This document shows positions 17,305 through 27,373 of a stretch of 64,000 nt of DNA, piece after piece. The DNA comes from Endozoicomonas sp. GU-1 (lineage in GTDB: Bacteria > Pseudomonadota > Gammaproteobacteria > Pseudomonadales > Endozoicomonadaceae): the NCBI RefSeq assembly GCF_027366395.1, contig NZ_CP114771.1, forward strand, positions 5,022,001-5,086,000, in the 5' to 3' direction. The position numbers and the translations under genes are program-made. The notes under the pieces are model-generated. The model saw only the letters and a program-made list of their open reading frames with translations. It had not been told where the DNA came from and ran no database searches. Position 1 is the first letter of the stretch; the number at the start of each line of letters is the position of its first letter.

Positions 17305-19169
17305 ATGCCGCAGGATACCTTAAAGGACCATGGGGCAGAAAAAAGACTGGTAAATATCCGGATCTGGGTTGCCATTGGCTTTATGGTGCTCCTTGCTATG
17401 GGGCTGGTTTCCCGCCTCTTCTATCTTCAGGTTGTTCGCTACAATGAGTTGTCAACGCAATCGGATGAGAATCGTGTACTGGCTCAGCCAATCCCTCCTA
17501 CCCGTGGCCTGATATACGACACCAATGGCAAGCTTCTTGCCGTTAACAAGCCCAGCCATATATTGTCGATTGTTCGGGAGCAGACCAAAGATCTTGCTGG
17601 TTTGCTGGATGATATTGGTCATATTTTGTCTCTGACCGACGGTGAGCTGCAGCGTTTTCATCAACGGGTGAAACGACGCCGACCTTATGAAGCGGTCCCT
17701 CTGAAGTTTGATCTTACCGCCAAGAGATTGCCCGCATTTCGGTGAATCTTTTCCGTTTGCCGGGGGTGGATATCAATGCTGAACTGATTCGGCAGTACCC
17801 CGAAGGAAAGCGTTTTGCCCACAGCATCGGCTATGTAGGCCGAATCAATGATCGGGACTTGAAACGTCTGGACCCGACTCTCTACTCCGGGACTCATACC
17901 ACAGGCAAGATTGGTGTAGAGCGCGCCTACGAGTCGGTACTTCTGGGTAAACCCGGTCACCAGGAGGTAGAGACCAATGCACGTGGCCGGGTATTGCGCG
18001 TGTTGAAAAAAGTTAGCCCGCACGCCGGGCAGGATCTTAACCTTTATCTGGACAGTGAGCTGCAAAAGGTGGCGATTGATGCGATCAATGGCCGCCGAGG
18101 GGCTTTGGTGGCCATGGACCCGAAAACCGGTGGGGTGCTGGCAATGGCCAGCAATCCATCCTTTGACCCCAATCTGTTTGTGACGGGGATTGATAGTAAA
18201 ACGTTCAATGCGCTCAACAGAGATATCGAGCGACCGTTGTACAATCGGGCATCATTAGGTGAGTACCCACCCGCCTCCACAGTAAAGCCGGTGATGGGGC
18301 TGGCACTGCTGGCGAATGATATCGTCAAACCGGAGGACCGAATTTTTGATAAAGGCTGGTTTCAGCTACCGGGCAGTGATCACCGTTTTCGTAACTGGAA
18401 ACGTTCCGGTCATGGCTGGGTTGATTTATCCCGCGCGATATCAGCATCCAATGATACCTATTTCTATATTCAGGCCGGGAAGCTGGGTATCGATAATCTC
18501 CATGATTTTGCTGATCAGTTCGGCTTTGGCCACAAAACCGGTATTGATATAAGGGAAGAGCGGCCGGGCCTTTTGCCCTCCAGTGAGTGGAAACGAGGTG
18601 CCTATGGCCAGCCCTGGTATCCGGGTGAAACGGTGATTGCGATCATCGGGCAGGGGTATATGCTGGCAACCCCTTTGCAACTGGCAGAGTCAACGGCACT
18701 TATCGCCAACCGTGGCAAGTATGTTCAGCCCCGTCTGGTGAAAGAGGATATTCCTGAAATCCAGGGGGAATTCTGGGGGGATGACATTACCATTGGCCGG
18801 ACTCCCGAGGCGGAAGCCAAGAACTGGGAACTCATTATCAAAGCCATGGAAGATGTTGTTCACTCTCCGGGGGGAACCGCACACTGGCGAATCGGTCGGG
18901 GACTCAAGTATCGTATGGCCGGTAAAACCGGAACAGCGCAGGTGGTCAGTATTCCCCAGGGAGAGGAGTACGATGCTGAGAAGCTGAAAGAGTTCGAGCG
19001 GGATCACAGTTTGTTTGTCGCATTTGCACCGGTAGAAGATCCCCTGATTGCCGTTGCTGTTATTCTGGAAAACAGCAATGGTGCTGCCAATGTCGCCAGA
19101 AAGGTTATGGATTCCTACCTGCTGCCAAGATTAACGGCCAACAGCCATCAAGTGAAGGGGGAGAAATAA
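17305..19169 (+). CDS. mrdA: penicillin-binding protein 2 (elongasome transpeptidase), one frameshift as read
   Basis: Class B PBP that cross-links peptidoglycan during elongation, working with RodA. Residues 1-40 hold the basic start and a single membrane anchor (WVAIGFMVLLAMGLVSRLF). The transpeptidase shows PPASTVKP (SxxK), SNDTYFY (SxN position) and GKTGTAQ (KTG). The reading frame breaks at about 17720: the first frame ends at 17745 and the second continues from 17742. The junction reads ACC GCC AAG AGA; adding one base after GCC gives the family sequence TA-x-EIARISVNLFRLPGV. Repaired length is 621 residues against 633 in E. coli. The stop overlaps the rodA start (TAATG). Confidence 0.9.
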
Positions 19170-20314
19170 TGGCCAACCAGGATTTTGTTCGCCAGATCGA
19201 TCTCCACGGGTTTGGCCGCGGCCCGGGACTGTCCATGCGCTGGCATATTGATTTTATGCTGCTTGGGTTTCTGCTTTTACTCTGTGGTGCGGGGCTCTTT
19301 ATTCTTTACAGTGCCACCGGTCGGGATATGTCGGTTGTTATTCGACAGGCAACCTACCTGGGCATCAGTCTGACCGGCATGCTGATCGTGGCCCAGATTC
19401 CGCCAAGGGTGCTGATGCAGTGGGCCAAGTGGTTTTATGTGGCCGGGGTGCTGCTATTGCTGGCCGTTCTGTTTATGGGCGTACAGTCCAAAGGTGCGCA
19501 GCGCTGGATTCAGCTGCCGGGTTTCCGGTTTCAACCATCGGAAGTGATCAAGCTGATTATGCCGATCACCATGGCGGCTTTTCTGGCCAGGCGTCCACTG
19601 CCTCCCTCGTTTAAAGATGTGATTTTCTCACTGATTATTATTGCTGTACCGGTGGTACTTATTGCCAAACAACCTGACCTTGGCACGTCTATTTTGATTG
19701 GCTCTTCGGGCCTGTTTGTGCTGCTGCTGGCCGGTTTGCGCAAGCGCATGATATTTTCTGCCATCTGTCTTGCGGCACCAGCGATCTATGTGTTCTGGCA
19801 GTTCTTTATGTATGACTATCAGAAGCGGAGGGTGCTGACATTTCTGAACCCTGAAAGTGACCCGTGGGGAGCCGGTTGGAATATCATCCAATCCACCATC
19901 GCCATTGGTTCCGGTGGGCTTTATGGCAAGGGGTGGTTACAGGGCACGCAATCGCATCTTGATTTTCTGCCAGAGAGCCATACGGATTTTATCATTGCCG
20001 TTCTGGCGGAAGAGTTTGGCCTGATGGGATGTCTGGTGCTCTTTGCCCTGTATACCCTGATTCTGGGGCGGGACTATTCATCACCCTGAATGCCGAGACG
20101 CTCTTTGGCCGTTTATTGGCAGGTAGTATTACACTGACGTTTTTCGTGTATATCTTCGTGAATATCGGGATGGTCAGTGGACTCCTGCCAGTAGTGGGTG
20201 TTCCATTACCCATGGTTAGCCGGGGGGGGGACTTCTTTGGTGACCCTGCTGGCCGGCTTTGGTTTTCTGATGTCGATACATACCCATCGCTCTTTTCTGA
20301 GGGCTTCCCAATAG
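19169..20314 (+). CDS. rodA: rod-shape glycosyltransferase RodA, two compensating frameshifts as read
   Basis: SEDS-family peptidoglycan polymerase of the elongasome with about ten membrane segments. Recognisable segments are [12 protein letters not shown]-like near the start, [29 protein letters not shown] and [18 protein letters not shown]. The frame shifts at 20070-20072 (three G where four are needed) and shifts back at 20222-20230 (nine G where eight are needed). The middle piece encodes [15 protein letters not shown] and [11 protein letters not shown], and after repair the end reads [20 protein letters not shown]. Repaired length is 381 residues (E. coli 370). As read, translation would stop at 20089, before the conserved last quarter. 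Confidence 0.9.
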
Positions 20315-20447
20315 ATCTTTACCTTTCTGGCATAGAATTCAAAACCACTGTCGATTAATGTAGAGGCAGGTTGGGTTATGTATTGTTGTCGTTGTTTTGG
20401 TGTTTGTGAGAACCCTGAGTTTGTTATTTTTGAATAGGTACGGATAC

Positions 20448-21518
20448 ATGAAAAATTTTCCCGGGGTATTCCGTCGAATGTTTCGTGGTGGCCTGCTGAT
20501 GGCTGCTGTGGTTGCTACTCCTGTCACCTGGGCACTAGCCCAGGAAAATCACGACAGTGACTATCTGGGCAGGCAGGATGTTGATGCTTTTATTGATGAG
20601 CTGGTAACTGAACACCGTTTTTCCAGGACAGAGCTTGAGGATATTCTGGCCGGGGCGGAGCGTTCCGAGCGGGCATTGGAGTTGATCAGCCGCCCTGCCG
20701 AAGGGACTCTGGAGTGGAAAGACTACCGCAAGATATTTATCACGCCAGAAAGGATAGCGAAGGGTGTCAGCTTCTGGGAAGAAAATGCCGAAACCCTGGC
20801 CCGTGTTGAACAGGAGCTGGGGGTGCCAGCCAATATTATTGTGGCGATTATTGGCGTGGAAACCTATTACGGTCGGCAGACCGGTGGCTTTAAAGTGTTG
20901 GATGCGCTCACGACGCTGGGCTTTGACTTTCCCCGAAGAGGTGAGTTTTTCCGCAAAGAGCTGAAAAATTTTCTGCTGCTCGCCCGTGAACAGAATCTGG
21001 ACGTTGATGAACTGACCGGGTCCTATGCCGGAGCCATGGGCATTCCACAATTCATGCCGTCCAGCTACCGTGCCTATGCGGTTGATTATACCGGCGATCA
21101 GCAGGCAAATATCTGGCTGAGCGATGAAGATGCCATCGCCAGTGTTGCCAACTATCTGCAAAAACACGGCTGGAAATACGGCAGTGGTGTGGCAGTGCAG
21201 GCAAAGGTGTCAGGCGTTAAGCATGAGCAGATCGTCTCTTCAGGATTGAAACCGGACAAAAAACTGAGTCTTGTACAGAAGGCCGGGTGGGCTGTGCCGA
21301 AAATGGTACCAAAATCTTCTAAAGTTCTGGCAATGAAACATGAAGGCAGTGCTGGCGCTGAGTATTGGGTAGGACTGCATAATTTTTATGTCATTACCCG
21401 CTACAACCGTAGCCAGATGTATGCCCTTGCCGTTTATCAGTTGTCCAGAGAAGTGAAGGACAGTTATAAACGGTCTCTGGCATTGCACAAGCAGGTTGCG
21501 AAAGGTAAACAGGGGTGA
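20448..21518 (+). CDS. mltB: membrane-bound lytic murein transglycosylase B
   Basis: 356 residues from ATG 20448. Cleaves glycan strands of murein in the periplasm. The N-terminus is a signal peptide (basic FRRMFRGG, then LLMAAVVATPVTWALA); unlike E. coli MltB it has no lipobox Cys, so it is probably soluble, as in Pseudomonas SltB1. The catalytic Glu is in IIGVETYYGR. Also conserved are GSYAGAMGIPQFMPSSYR, DIWLSDEDAI-like and the C-terminal FYVITRYNRSQMYA. It lies between rodA and rlpA, the order found in Pseudomonas. Confidence 0.93.
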   Translation: MKNFPGVFRRMFRGGLLMAAVVATPVTWALAQENHDSDYLGRQDVDAFIDELVTEHRFSRTELEDILAGAERSERALELISRPAEGTLEWKDYRKIFITPERIAKGVSFWEENAETLARVEQELGVPANIIVAIIGVETYYGRQTGGFKVLDALTTLGFDFPRRGEFFRKELKNFLLLAREQNLDVDELTGSYAGAMGIPQFMPSSYRAYAVDYTGDQQANIWLSDEDAIASVANYLQKHGWKYGSGVAVQAKVSGVKHEQIVSSGLKPDKKLSLVQKAGWAVPKMVPKSSKVLAMKHEGSAGAEYWVGLHNFYVITRYNRSQMYALAVYQLSREVKDSYKRSLALHKQVAKGKQG

Positions 21519-21544
21519 TGGTTTTCCCGGGCTGGTCTTTGCTG

Positions 21545-21569
21545 AAGGCTCACTGTAAGGTGAGCCTTT
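21545..21569 (+). terminator. hairpin after mltB
   Basis: 9-bp perfect stem AAGGCTCAC / GTGAGCCTT with a 6-base loop and only a short T-stretch, 27 bp past the mltB stop. Confidence 0.6.
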
Positions 21570-21682
21570 GGCGGCTTCCCGGTTGATTGATAACGAACCC
21601 TCAGGAATATTATTTGTTAACGTTGAAAAGTATGTTTGATCAAATGGGACGATCTGGAGCCGGTCTCTCAGGCTTGCTATCA

Positions 21683-22576
21683 ATGAAGAACATCGTGGGA
21701 ATTAACACCCGGGGGTTCCGGCTGGTTCCGGTCGTCATGCTATCAGCCCTGGTTGGCTGTAGCAGTAGTCCACAGGTTCAGGATGGCCCACCGGCGGATT
21801 CCGTTGATATCAGTACCATTCCCGATGCAGTCCCATCGCCGATACAGGTCCCTGTTAAAAATACACCCTATACCCTGGGTGGGATTCACTATCAGCCGAT
21901 GGCCTCTGCCAATGGTTATGCAGAGAAGGGCGAGGCTTCATGGTATGGCACCAAGTTTCACGGGAAGCAGACGGCCAACGGTGAAATCTATGATATGTTC
22001 AAGATGACGGCGGCCCATAAAACATTGCCACTGCCCTCCTATGTCAAGGTCACTAATCTGGAGAATGGTCAGTCGGTGGTGGTGCGGGTCAATGACCGTG
22101 GGCCATTTCATGGTGACCGACTGATCGATCTTTCTTATGTTGCGGCAAAAAAGCTGGGGTTCGCTGATTCAGGGCTGGCGAATGTGGCAATAGAAGGCAT
22201 TGACCCGGAGACCTTTGCCCGTTCTCCCGCCCATGAACGGGATGGAGAGTTGCTTTACCTGCAACTGGCCGCCTTTAAAAACTACCATAATGCGCAGCTT
22301 TTACGTCGGGATCTCTTTTCCCGGGCGGGTGTCCAGGCGAAAGTGGTCAAGGGGGATGCACCAGAACCACTGTATCGGGTGAGGATTGGTCCGGTAGAAA
22401 GTCCTGATCATCTGGAGGAGTTGCTGGAGGGGTTAAGCTCGGCTGAGTTTGCGTCGCCCTATCTTGTGTATGAAAAGCCTGTCGATGAAAAGTCCATGGG
22501 TGATGCGGGAACTTCCGAAAAGATGGTGACTGAAGTAGAGGCAGAACAGTCTGAAAAGGTAGTCAAAGCCCCATAA
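21683..22576 (+). CDS. rlpA: septal ring lytic transglycosylase RlpA
   Basis: About 297 residues from ATG 21683, chosen because it gives a lipoprotein signal ending VVMLSALVGC; upstream in-frame ATGs exist. The double-psi barrel domain shows GEASWYGTKFHGKQTANGE, MTAAHKTLPLPSYVKV and RVNDRGPFHGDR; the His in AAHKTLP and the Asp in VNDRGPF are the catalytic positions known from the Pseudomonas enzyme. The C-terminal region LLYLQLAAFKNYHNAQ onward is a SPOR domain, which binds stem-peptide-free glycan at division sites. It sits between mltB and the coiled-coil and GNAT genes, upstream of dacA. Confidence 0.92.
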   Translation: MKNIVGINTRGFRLVPVVMLSALVGCSSSPQVQDGPPADSVDISTIPDAVPSPIQVPVKNTPYTLGGIHYQPMASANGYAEKGEASWYGTKFHGKQTANGEIYDMFKMTAAHKTLPLPSYVKVTNLENGQSVVVRVNDRGPFHGDRLIDLSYVAAKKLGFADSGLANVAIEGIDPETFARSPAHERDGELLYLQLAAFKNYHNAQLLRRDLFSRAGVQAKVVKGDAPEPLYRVRIGPVESPDHLEELLEGLSSAEFASPYLVYEKPVDEKSMGDAGTSEKMVTEVEAEQSEKVVKAP

Positions 22577-22611
22577 GATTCGGGCTATGGATAGGATGGA
22601 TGAACTCTGTC

Positions 22612-23019
22612 CTATTCTCTATCAACCAGTATTTTCAGCATGCCTTTGATTTCGGCCAGCTCATCTTCTACACGGGTCAGACGATCTTCAACGCCGGTTA
22701 ACCTGCCTGAAACACCGATCAATTTCCCTTCTACCCCCGTCAGGCGACCTTCAAAATCCGTCAGATGTTCATCGGTTTGAGTTTGCCACTGCTCCATGCT
22801 GTTAATGCGCTGAATCAGAGCTTTCATCAGTTCTTCAACATTGATCAGGCGCTCATTCATCCCGCTGCTCTGGCGGGTGAGTTCAAAGACCGTTTGTCGT
22901 ATGGTGACAATGTCTTCGCTCATCTCCGTCAGCTTGGCGTTCTCTTTTGCCGCCGCCCGGGCTTTGGGCTCATTGATACCGAGCTCAATCAGACACTCGT
23001 ACAGGTCTTCATTTAACAT
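22612..23019 (-). CDS. small coiled-coil protein with 7-residue repeats
   Basis: 135 residues from ATG 23019, which has GGAG at good spacing. The N-terminal 40 residues are globular (EDLYECLIELGI). The rest is heptad-patterned coiled coil, ending in successive 7-residue units: GRLTGVE, GKLIGVS, GRLTGVE, DRLTRVE, DELAEIK. Such repeats occur in phage, Spy-like and DUF-type coiled-coil proteins; I cannot assign a function. It is inserted, on the opposite strand, between rlpA and dacA, which are normally close neighbours. Confidence 0.7.
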   Translation of the reverse strand: MLNEDLYECLIELGINEPKARAAAKENAKLTEMSEDIVTIRQTVFELTRQSSGMNERLINVEELMKALIQRINSMEQWQTQTDEHLTDFEGRLTGVEGKLIGVSGRLTGVEDRLTRVEDELAEIKGMLKILVDRE

Positions 23020-23286
23020 TGTGTCACTCCCACTGTCCCATGTTTTATCAATCATAGAGTTATTGATTACTGTTACGGTTGAAAGGCATTGCTGGCTCAT
23101 AGTCGTGTATTCACAGGTAAAAATAGAGGGCGTTTGGCAACCTTGCCCGAATAATTCATTATCATCGCAAGGCTTTGGGGTGTAAGGCTGGTAGCGTTTT
23201 TTTATCTACCGTGCTTTACGCAAGGTCAGGTTTTTCAGTGCTTTGGGGTACAATCATGGTTATAGATTTCTTTGCTATTAATCCTG

Positions 23287-23754
23287 ATGAAAATTGTTAA
23301 TTTGCAAGACCTGCCCTCATGCATCGAAACGGTTGCGCGTTGGCATTACAGGGAGTGGGGGGCTTTATACCCCGGGAGTGCTTTGAGTGACTTTCGGAAG
23401 GATATGGAAGCTTCTTTGCTGACCGACCTGATCCCGCAAACCTGGGTGCTTGCAGAGGGAGGGCGTGTCTGGGGATCAGTCAGCATTCTCAAAGAGGATC
23501 TGCCAAACTATCCAGAGTTTTCACCATGGCTGGCCAATGTCTATGTGGAACCGTCGAAGCGGGGGCATGGCTATGGTCAGCAGCTGGTAAAGGAGGCAAT
23601 GGGATATGCACGGCAGCAGAACCTGGGTCCGCTATTCCTGTATACTCCGGATCAAGTGAACTTTTATGAGCAGTTGGGTTGGCGTACTTTTCATGAGGAT
23701 ATCTATCATGGGAAAACAATATTCCTTATGAGTAATAGGCCTGCTCGCGTCTGA
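23287..23754 (+). CDS. GNAT family N-acetyltransferase
   Basis: 155 residues from ATG 23287. The acetyl-CoA binding motif is NVYVEPSKRGHGYGQQLV (the R/Q-x-x-G-x-G/A pattern), followed by FLYTPDQVNFYEQLGW, the usual fourth motif of the fold. The substrate cannot be predicted. It lies between the coiled-coil gene and dacA and is not part of the conserved cluster in related bacteria, so it is probably an inserted gene. Confidence 0.85.
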   Translation: MKIVNLQDLPSCIETVARWHYREWGALYPGSALSDFRKDMEASLLTDLIPQTWVLAEGGRVWGSVSILKEDLPNYPEFSPWLANVYVEPSKRGHGYGQQLVKEAMGYARQQNLGPLFLYTPDQVNFYEQLGWRTFHEDIYHGKTIFLMSNRPARV

Positions 23755-23840
23755 CTTGACGGAAGATCTGCTGTGCCAATCGATGAATTGTTATCAGTTG
23801 TTGCAAGTTGCAGTTAACCTCTAAAGACTTGAACATTATA

Positions 23841-25088
23841 ATGATGAAAATCCATATATTCAGAGCATTTACCTGCATGGGCAAAAGAATTTTATCTTCC
23901 CTTCATAAGCTGGTGGCCCCCCACTGGCTGAGAACGTTGGCCATGACTGGTCTTGTTTTTGTCGGCCAGGCCAGTGCTTATGGACAGATTCCTTCACCAC
24001 CGGAAGTGTCCCTGAAAAGTTACATTCTGATGGACGCCGCCAGCGGTGAAGTGCTGGCCTCACAGAATCCCGATGAGCCCATGCATCCGGCCAGCCTGAC
24101 CAAGATGATGACCGCGTATCTGGCTGAAATGGAAATGGCTGCGGGCAACATCCACCGTGACGATCAGGTTCTGGTCAGTGAAAAAGCATGGAGCCTGGGC
24201 GGCTCCACTATGTTTATTGAAGTTGGGGAGCGGGTAACGGTTGAAGATTTGCTGAAAGGTATCATTATCGTTTCCGGTAATGATGCCAGCGTTGCGGTTG
24301 CTGAACACATCGCTGGCAGCGAGGGAGCCTTTGCCCAGTTGATGACCAGTACCGCCCAGCGGCTTGGCATGAACAATACGCTGTTCCAGAATGCTTCCGG
24401 CTGGCCAATAGATGACCATTACTCGACCGCCCGTGACCTGGCCATTCTTGGCAAGCATATCGTTCAGGACTATCCGGAATATTACGGCTGGTATGCGGAG
24501 AAGTATTTTCAGTACGGCGTCGATAAAAAAACCGGCAAACCCCTGCGTCGTCAGGCAAACCGTAACCGTCTGCTCTGGACCAACCCCTATGTGGATGGTC
24601 TGAAGACCGGACATATTGAAGACACCGGCTACCACCTGGCAGTAACCTCCAAGCGTGATGACCGCCGTCTGGTTGCGGTGCTGCTGGGCTCCGCCAGTGA
24701 GAAGCAGCGTGCGGATGATGCCCAGAAACTACTGACCTATGGCTTCCGCTTCTTTGAAAATGTGGACGTGAAAAAAGGTGGCGAGCCTCTGCAAACCGTT
24801 AAGGTCTGGAAAGGGGACATCAGTGAAATTACTGCGGGTATTACCGAAGACCTGATTGTCACTGTGCCCAGGGGGACGGGTAAGAACCTGACCGCCTCTC
24901 TGAAGATCGACCCAAAGCTGGAAGCACCCATCAAGAAAGGTCAGACCATCGGTTCAGTGAACGTTATGCTGGAAGATGAACTGGTTCGTGAGGTGCCGCT
25001 GATTGCTCAGCAGGCTGTTGAGCCGGGAGGTTTCTTCAAGCGTATCTGGGATAGTATTGTCTTGTTCTTTACCGGGCTGTTTGCATAA
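23841..25088 (+). CDS. dacA: D-alanyl-D-alanine carboxypeptidase (PBP5/6 type)
   Basis: Removes the terminal D-Ala from murein pentapeptides in the periplasm. The start is uncertain (ATG 23841, 23844 or 23877); all give a signal peptide ending near GQASAYGQ. The catalytic triad motifs are HPASLTKMM (SxxK), VSGNDAS (SxN) and DGLKTGHIEDTG (KTG). The C-terminus has the family's beta-rich domain and ends in an amphipathic helix (FFKRIWDSIVLFFTGLF) for membrane attachment. Total length is about 415 residues against 403 in E. coli. It is followed by a terminator, then ybeD. Confidence 0.93.
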   Translation: MMKIHIFRAFTCMGKRILSSLHKLVAPHWLRTLAMTGLVFVGQASAYGQIPSPPEVSLKSYILMDAASGEVLASQNPDEPMHPASLTKMMTAYLAEMEMAAGNIHRDDQVLVSEKAWSLGGSTMFIEVGERVTVEDLLKGIIIVSGNDASVAVAEHIAGSEGAFAQLMTSTAQRLGMNNTLFQNASGWPIDDHYSTARDLAILGKHIVQDYPEYYGWYAEKYFQYGVDKKTGKPLRRQANRNRLLWTNPYVDGLKTGHIEDTGYHLAVTSKRDDRRLVAVLLGSASEKQRADDAQKLLTYGFRFFENVDVKKGGEPLQTVKVWKGDISEITAGITEDLIVTVPRGTGKNLTASLKIDPKLEAPIKKGQTIGSVNVMLEDELVREVPLIAQQAVEPGGFFKRIWDSIVLFFTGLFA

Positions 25089-25109
25089 CCCGGGTTAAAG
25101 ATAAGCGTG

Positions 25110-25146
25110 AAAAGCGCTGTATTCCCGGCCAGGGTGCAGCGCTTTT
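25110..25146 (+). terminator. Rho-independent terminator after dacA
   Basis: 10-bp stem AAAAGCGCTG / CAGCGCTTTT with a 17-base loop, ending in TTTT, 22 bp past the dacA stop. Confidence 0.75.
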
Positions 25147-25195
25147 ACTGTTTATAGTCCGACGTTCAGTCCGACAATGATGTAGGTAGATGGTT

Positions 25196-25462
25196 ATGAA
25201 TGAGCCACAGGCCCCGAAAATTGAATTCCCCTGTGATTACCCTATTCGTATCGTAGGGCACTCCGCTCCCGATTATAAAGATTTTGTGCTGCGGGTGGTG
25301 GCCAAACACGCACCAGACTTCGATGGCCATGCCAAAATGAAAACCAGCCGAAATGGCAAGTACATGTCAGTGACCGTGGTTATTCATGCCACTGGCGAAC
25401 CTCAACTGCAGGCGCTCTTTGAAGATTTGAAAGCCAGTGGCCGTATTCAGATGGTTTTGTAA
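25196..25462 (+). CDS. ybeD: DUF493 family protein YbeD
   Basis: 88 residues, ACT-like ferredoxin-fold protein found between dacA and lipB in most gammaproteobacteria; its biochemical role is unknown. Family residues are seen in [26 protein letters not shown] and the C-terminal [12 protein letters not shown] 25196 is preferred over ATG 25190 because the ribosome site GTAGGTAG would be too close to the earlier codon. Its stop overlaps the lipB start (TAATG). Confidence 0.9.
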   Translation: MNEPQAPKIEFPCDYPIRIVGHSAPDYKDFVLRVVAKHAPDFDGHAKMKTSRNGKYMSVTVVIHATGEPQLQALFEDLKASGRIQMVL

Positions 25463-26184
25463 TGGACAGGGCTTTGATGGCTGAAAGCACCCGACAGTCT
25501 GACGGTATTGAAAATGACCTGATCGTCCGTTATCTCGGGCGGAGAAACTACGAGCCTGTCTGGCAGGCTATGAAAGCCTTTACTGCCAATAGGGATGATC
25601 AGACCCGGGATGAATTCTGGGTGGTGGAACATCCCCCGGTTTTCACCCAGGGGCAGGCTGGCAAGCCGGAACATGTTCTGTTCCCGGGAGATATCCCGGT
25701 TATTCAGGTGGATCGTGGTGGCCAGGTTACCTATCATGGCCCGGGGCAGCTGGTGTTTTACTTCCTGATGGATGTGCGCCGGAAGAAGAGTGGTCCAAGG
25801 GCTGTGGTTTCTGCATTGGAAAGTGCCGTCATTGCAATGCTGGCCAGTTATGGTTTAGAGGCACAGAACAGGCCGGATGCGCCGGGTGTTTATGTCAATG
25901 GTGCCAAGATTGCATCCCTTGGGCTTCGCTTCCGTAAGATGTGTTCTTACCACGGTTTAAGCCTGAACGTCGATATGGATCTGGAACCATTTAACCGAAT
26001 TAATCCCTGTGGTTATCGCGGGCTTAATGTGGTGGATATGGCATCGCTGCTGGGAAATGTCGATAGGGAGGAAGTGAGTCGGCGTTTACTGGTATGCTTT
26101 CAGAAAGCACTCAGTTACATCAATATTGATGAAAGAACGGCGATTGATGAGCTGTTGACGGCAGATAGCGGAGATAAAGGTTAA
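25462..26184 (+). CDS. lipB: octanoyl-[acyl-carrier-protein]:protein octanoyltransferase LipB
   Basis: 240 residues. Transfers octanoyl from ACP to the lipoyl domains of 2-oxoacid dehydrogenases. Visible motifs are [33 protein letters not shown], the catalytic Lys in [12 protein letters not shown] (about residue 149) and the acyl-accepting Cys in [11 protein letters not shown] (about 183). It is translationally coupled to ybeD and followed 36 bp later by lipA, the standard lipoate operon. Confidence 0.95.
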   Translation: MDRALMAESTRQSDGIENDLIVRYLGRRNYEPVWQAMKAFTANRDDQTRDEFWVVEHPPVFTQGQAGKPEHVLFPGDIPVIQVDRGGQVTYHGPGQLVFYFLMDVRRKKSGPRAVVSALESAVIAMLASYGLEAQNRPDAPGVYVNGAKIASLGLRFRKMCSYHGLSLNVDMDLEPFNRINPCGYRGLNVVDMASLLGNVDREEVSRRLLVCFQKALSYINIDERTAIDELLTADSGDKG

Positions 26185-26220
26185 CCCGTTTACCAGTAAT
26201 CCAAAAAAACAGGGGGAGGC

Positions 26221-27336
26221 ATGTCTACTCATTCCGAAAACAGCGGTCTTGAATCGTTTGACAGCCATGAGCCATTAAAAGGTCATGAGCTGGTGAATAG
26301 CGGCCTCACCGGAGAAAGCCCACGGATGAAACCGGAAAACATTATTCCTATCGTGCAAATAGACGGTAGCGTCAAAGTAGAAAGTGGCACCAAATTTGTC
26401 AATGACAAAGGTATCACAGCCATTAAAAATGGCATTAAAGCCAGTGCCGGGGGGCAGCATGCCCCGATTCAGCGGAAACCATCCTGGCTCAGAATAAAAG
26501 CAAGTCACGGCACAAAATACAAAGAAGTCAAAAGTACCGTGCATGAGCATAAGCTCAGTACGGTCTGCGAAGAGGCCATGTGCCCGAATATCAACGAGTG
26601 CTGGAGCTCTGGTACTGCAACCATCATGTTGATGGGTGATACCTGCACCCGGGCCTGCCGGTTCTGCGCTGTGAATACCGGGAATCCCAAAGGGTGGCTG
26701 GATCACGATGAACCAGAGCACACCGCTAACTCGGTCAAGCTGATGAATCTGAAATATCTGGTGCTGACCTCGGTGAACCGGGATGACCTGCCGGATGGCG
26801 GAGCCGGACATTACGCTGCAGTGGTTCGCCGGGTTAAAGAAGAAAACCCGGAAACTGATGTAGAGGTTCTGACACCTGATTTTCTCGGTGTTATGTCCCA
26901 CGTTGAAAAGGTTGTTGATAGCCCCATCGCGGTCTTTGCCCAGAATGTAGAAACCGTGCGCCGACTGACTCACCCCGTGCGTGATCCCAGGGCCAGTTAC
27001 GAACAGACACTGGCGGTGCTGGAGCATGCCAAGAAATACCGTCCTGATGTCCTGACGAAAACCAGCCTGATGCTGGGGCTCGGTGAAACCGATGATGAGA
27101 TTCTGGAAGCCATGGATGATCTGAGAGCCATTAATGTGGATATCGTTACCTTTGGCCAGTACCTGCAGCCAACGGTTAACCATCTTCCCATTGAGCGTTA
27201 TGTGACGCCGGAAGAGTTTGAAAAATATCGGCAATGGGGATTAGCAAAAGGGTTTCTTGAAGTCGTTTCCGGTGCGCTGGTGCGATCCAGCTATCGTGCG
27301 GAGCAAGTCTTACAGAAGAACAACGTTGGTCTTTGA
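26221..27336 (+). CDS. lipA: lipoyl synthase LipA, with long N-terminal extension
   Basis: Radical-SAM enzyme that inserts two sulfurs into octanoyl groups. The auxiliary cluster Cys are C116, C121 and C127 ([13 protein letters not shown]). The SAM cluster Cys are C142, C146 and C149 (CTRACRFC). The essential Ser is in LVRSSYRAE near the end. Length is 371 against 321 in E. coli; the extra residues are an unaligned N-terminus, so the start could instead be Met36, although the first ATG follows GGGGAGG very closely. After CRFC the sequence reads [12 protein letters not shown] in place of the usual DVAHGRP of gammaproteobacterial LipA, so this copy is divergent. Confidence 0.9.
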   Translation: MSTHSENSGLESFDSHEPLKGHELVNSGLTGESPRMKPENIIPIVQIDGSVKVESGTKFVNDKGITAIKNGIKASAGGQHAPIQRKPSWLRIKASHGTKYKEVKSTVHEHKLSTVCEEAMCPNINECWSSGTATIMLMGDTCTRACRFCAVNTGNPKGWLDHDEPEHTANSVKLMNLKYLVLTSVNRDDLPDGGAGHYAAVVRRVKEENPETDVEVLTPDFLGVMSHVEKVVDSPIAVFAQNVETVRRLTHPVRDPRASYEQTLAVLEHAKKYRPDVLTKTSLMLGLGETDDEILEAMDDLRAINVDIVTFGQYLQPTVNHLPIERYVTPEEFEKYRQWGLAKGFLEVVSGALVRSSYRAEQVLQKNNVGL

Positions 27337-27341
27337 TACGA

Positions 27342-27365
27342 ATGGGGGGGAGGCAATCCCCCCAT
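27342..27365 (+). terminator. G/C hairpin between lipA and the convergent large gene
   Basis: Stem ATGGGGGGG / CCCCCCAT with a short loop and a weak following T-stretch. Its position between two converging genes fits a shared terminator. Confidence 0.5.
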
Positions 27366-27373
27366 CTTTGAGT

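Noticed and set aside
20222-20230. Programmed frameshifting or transcriptional slippage at the poly-G runs in rodA, ilvD and holA
   Set aside because: These families are not known to use it, the katG and mrdA breaks are at other bases, and sequence error explains all sites more simply.
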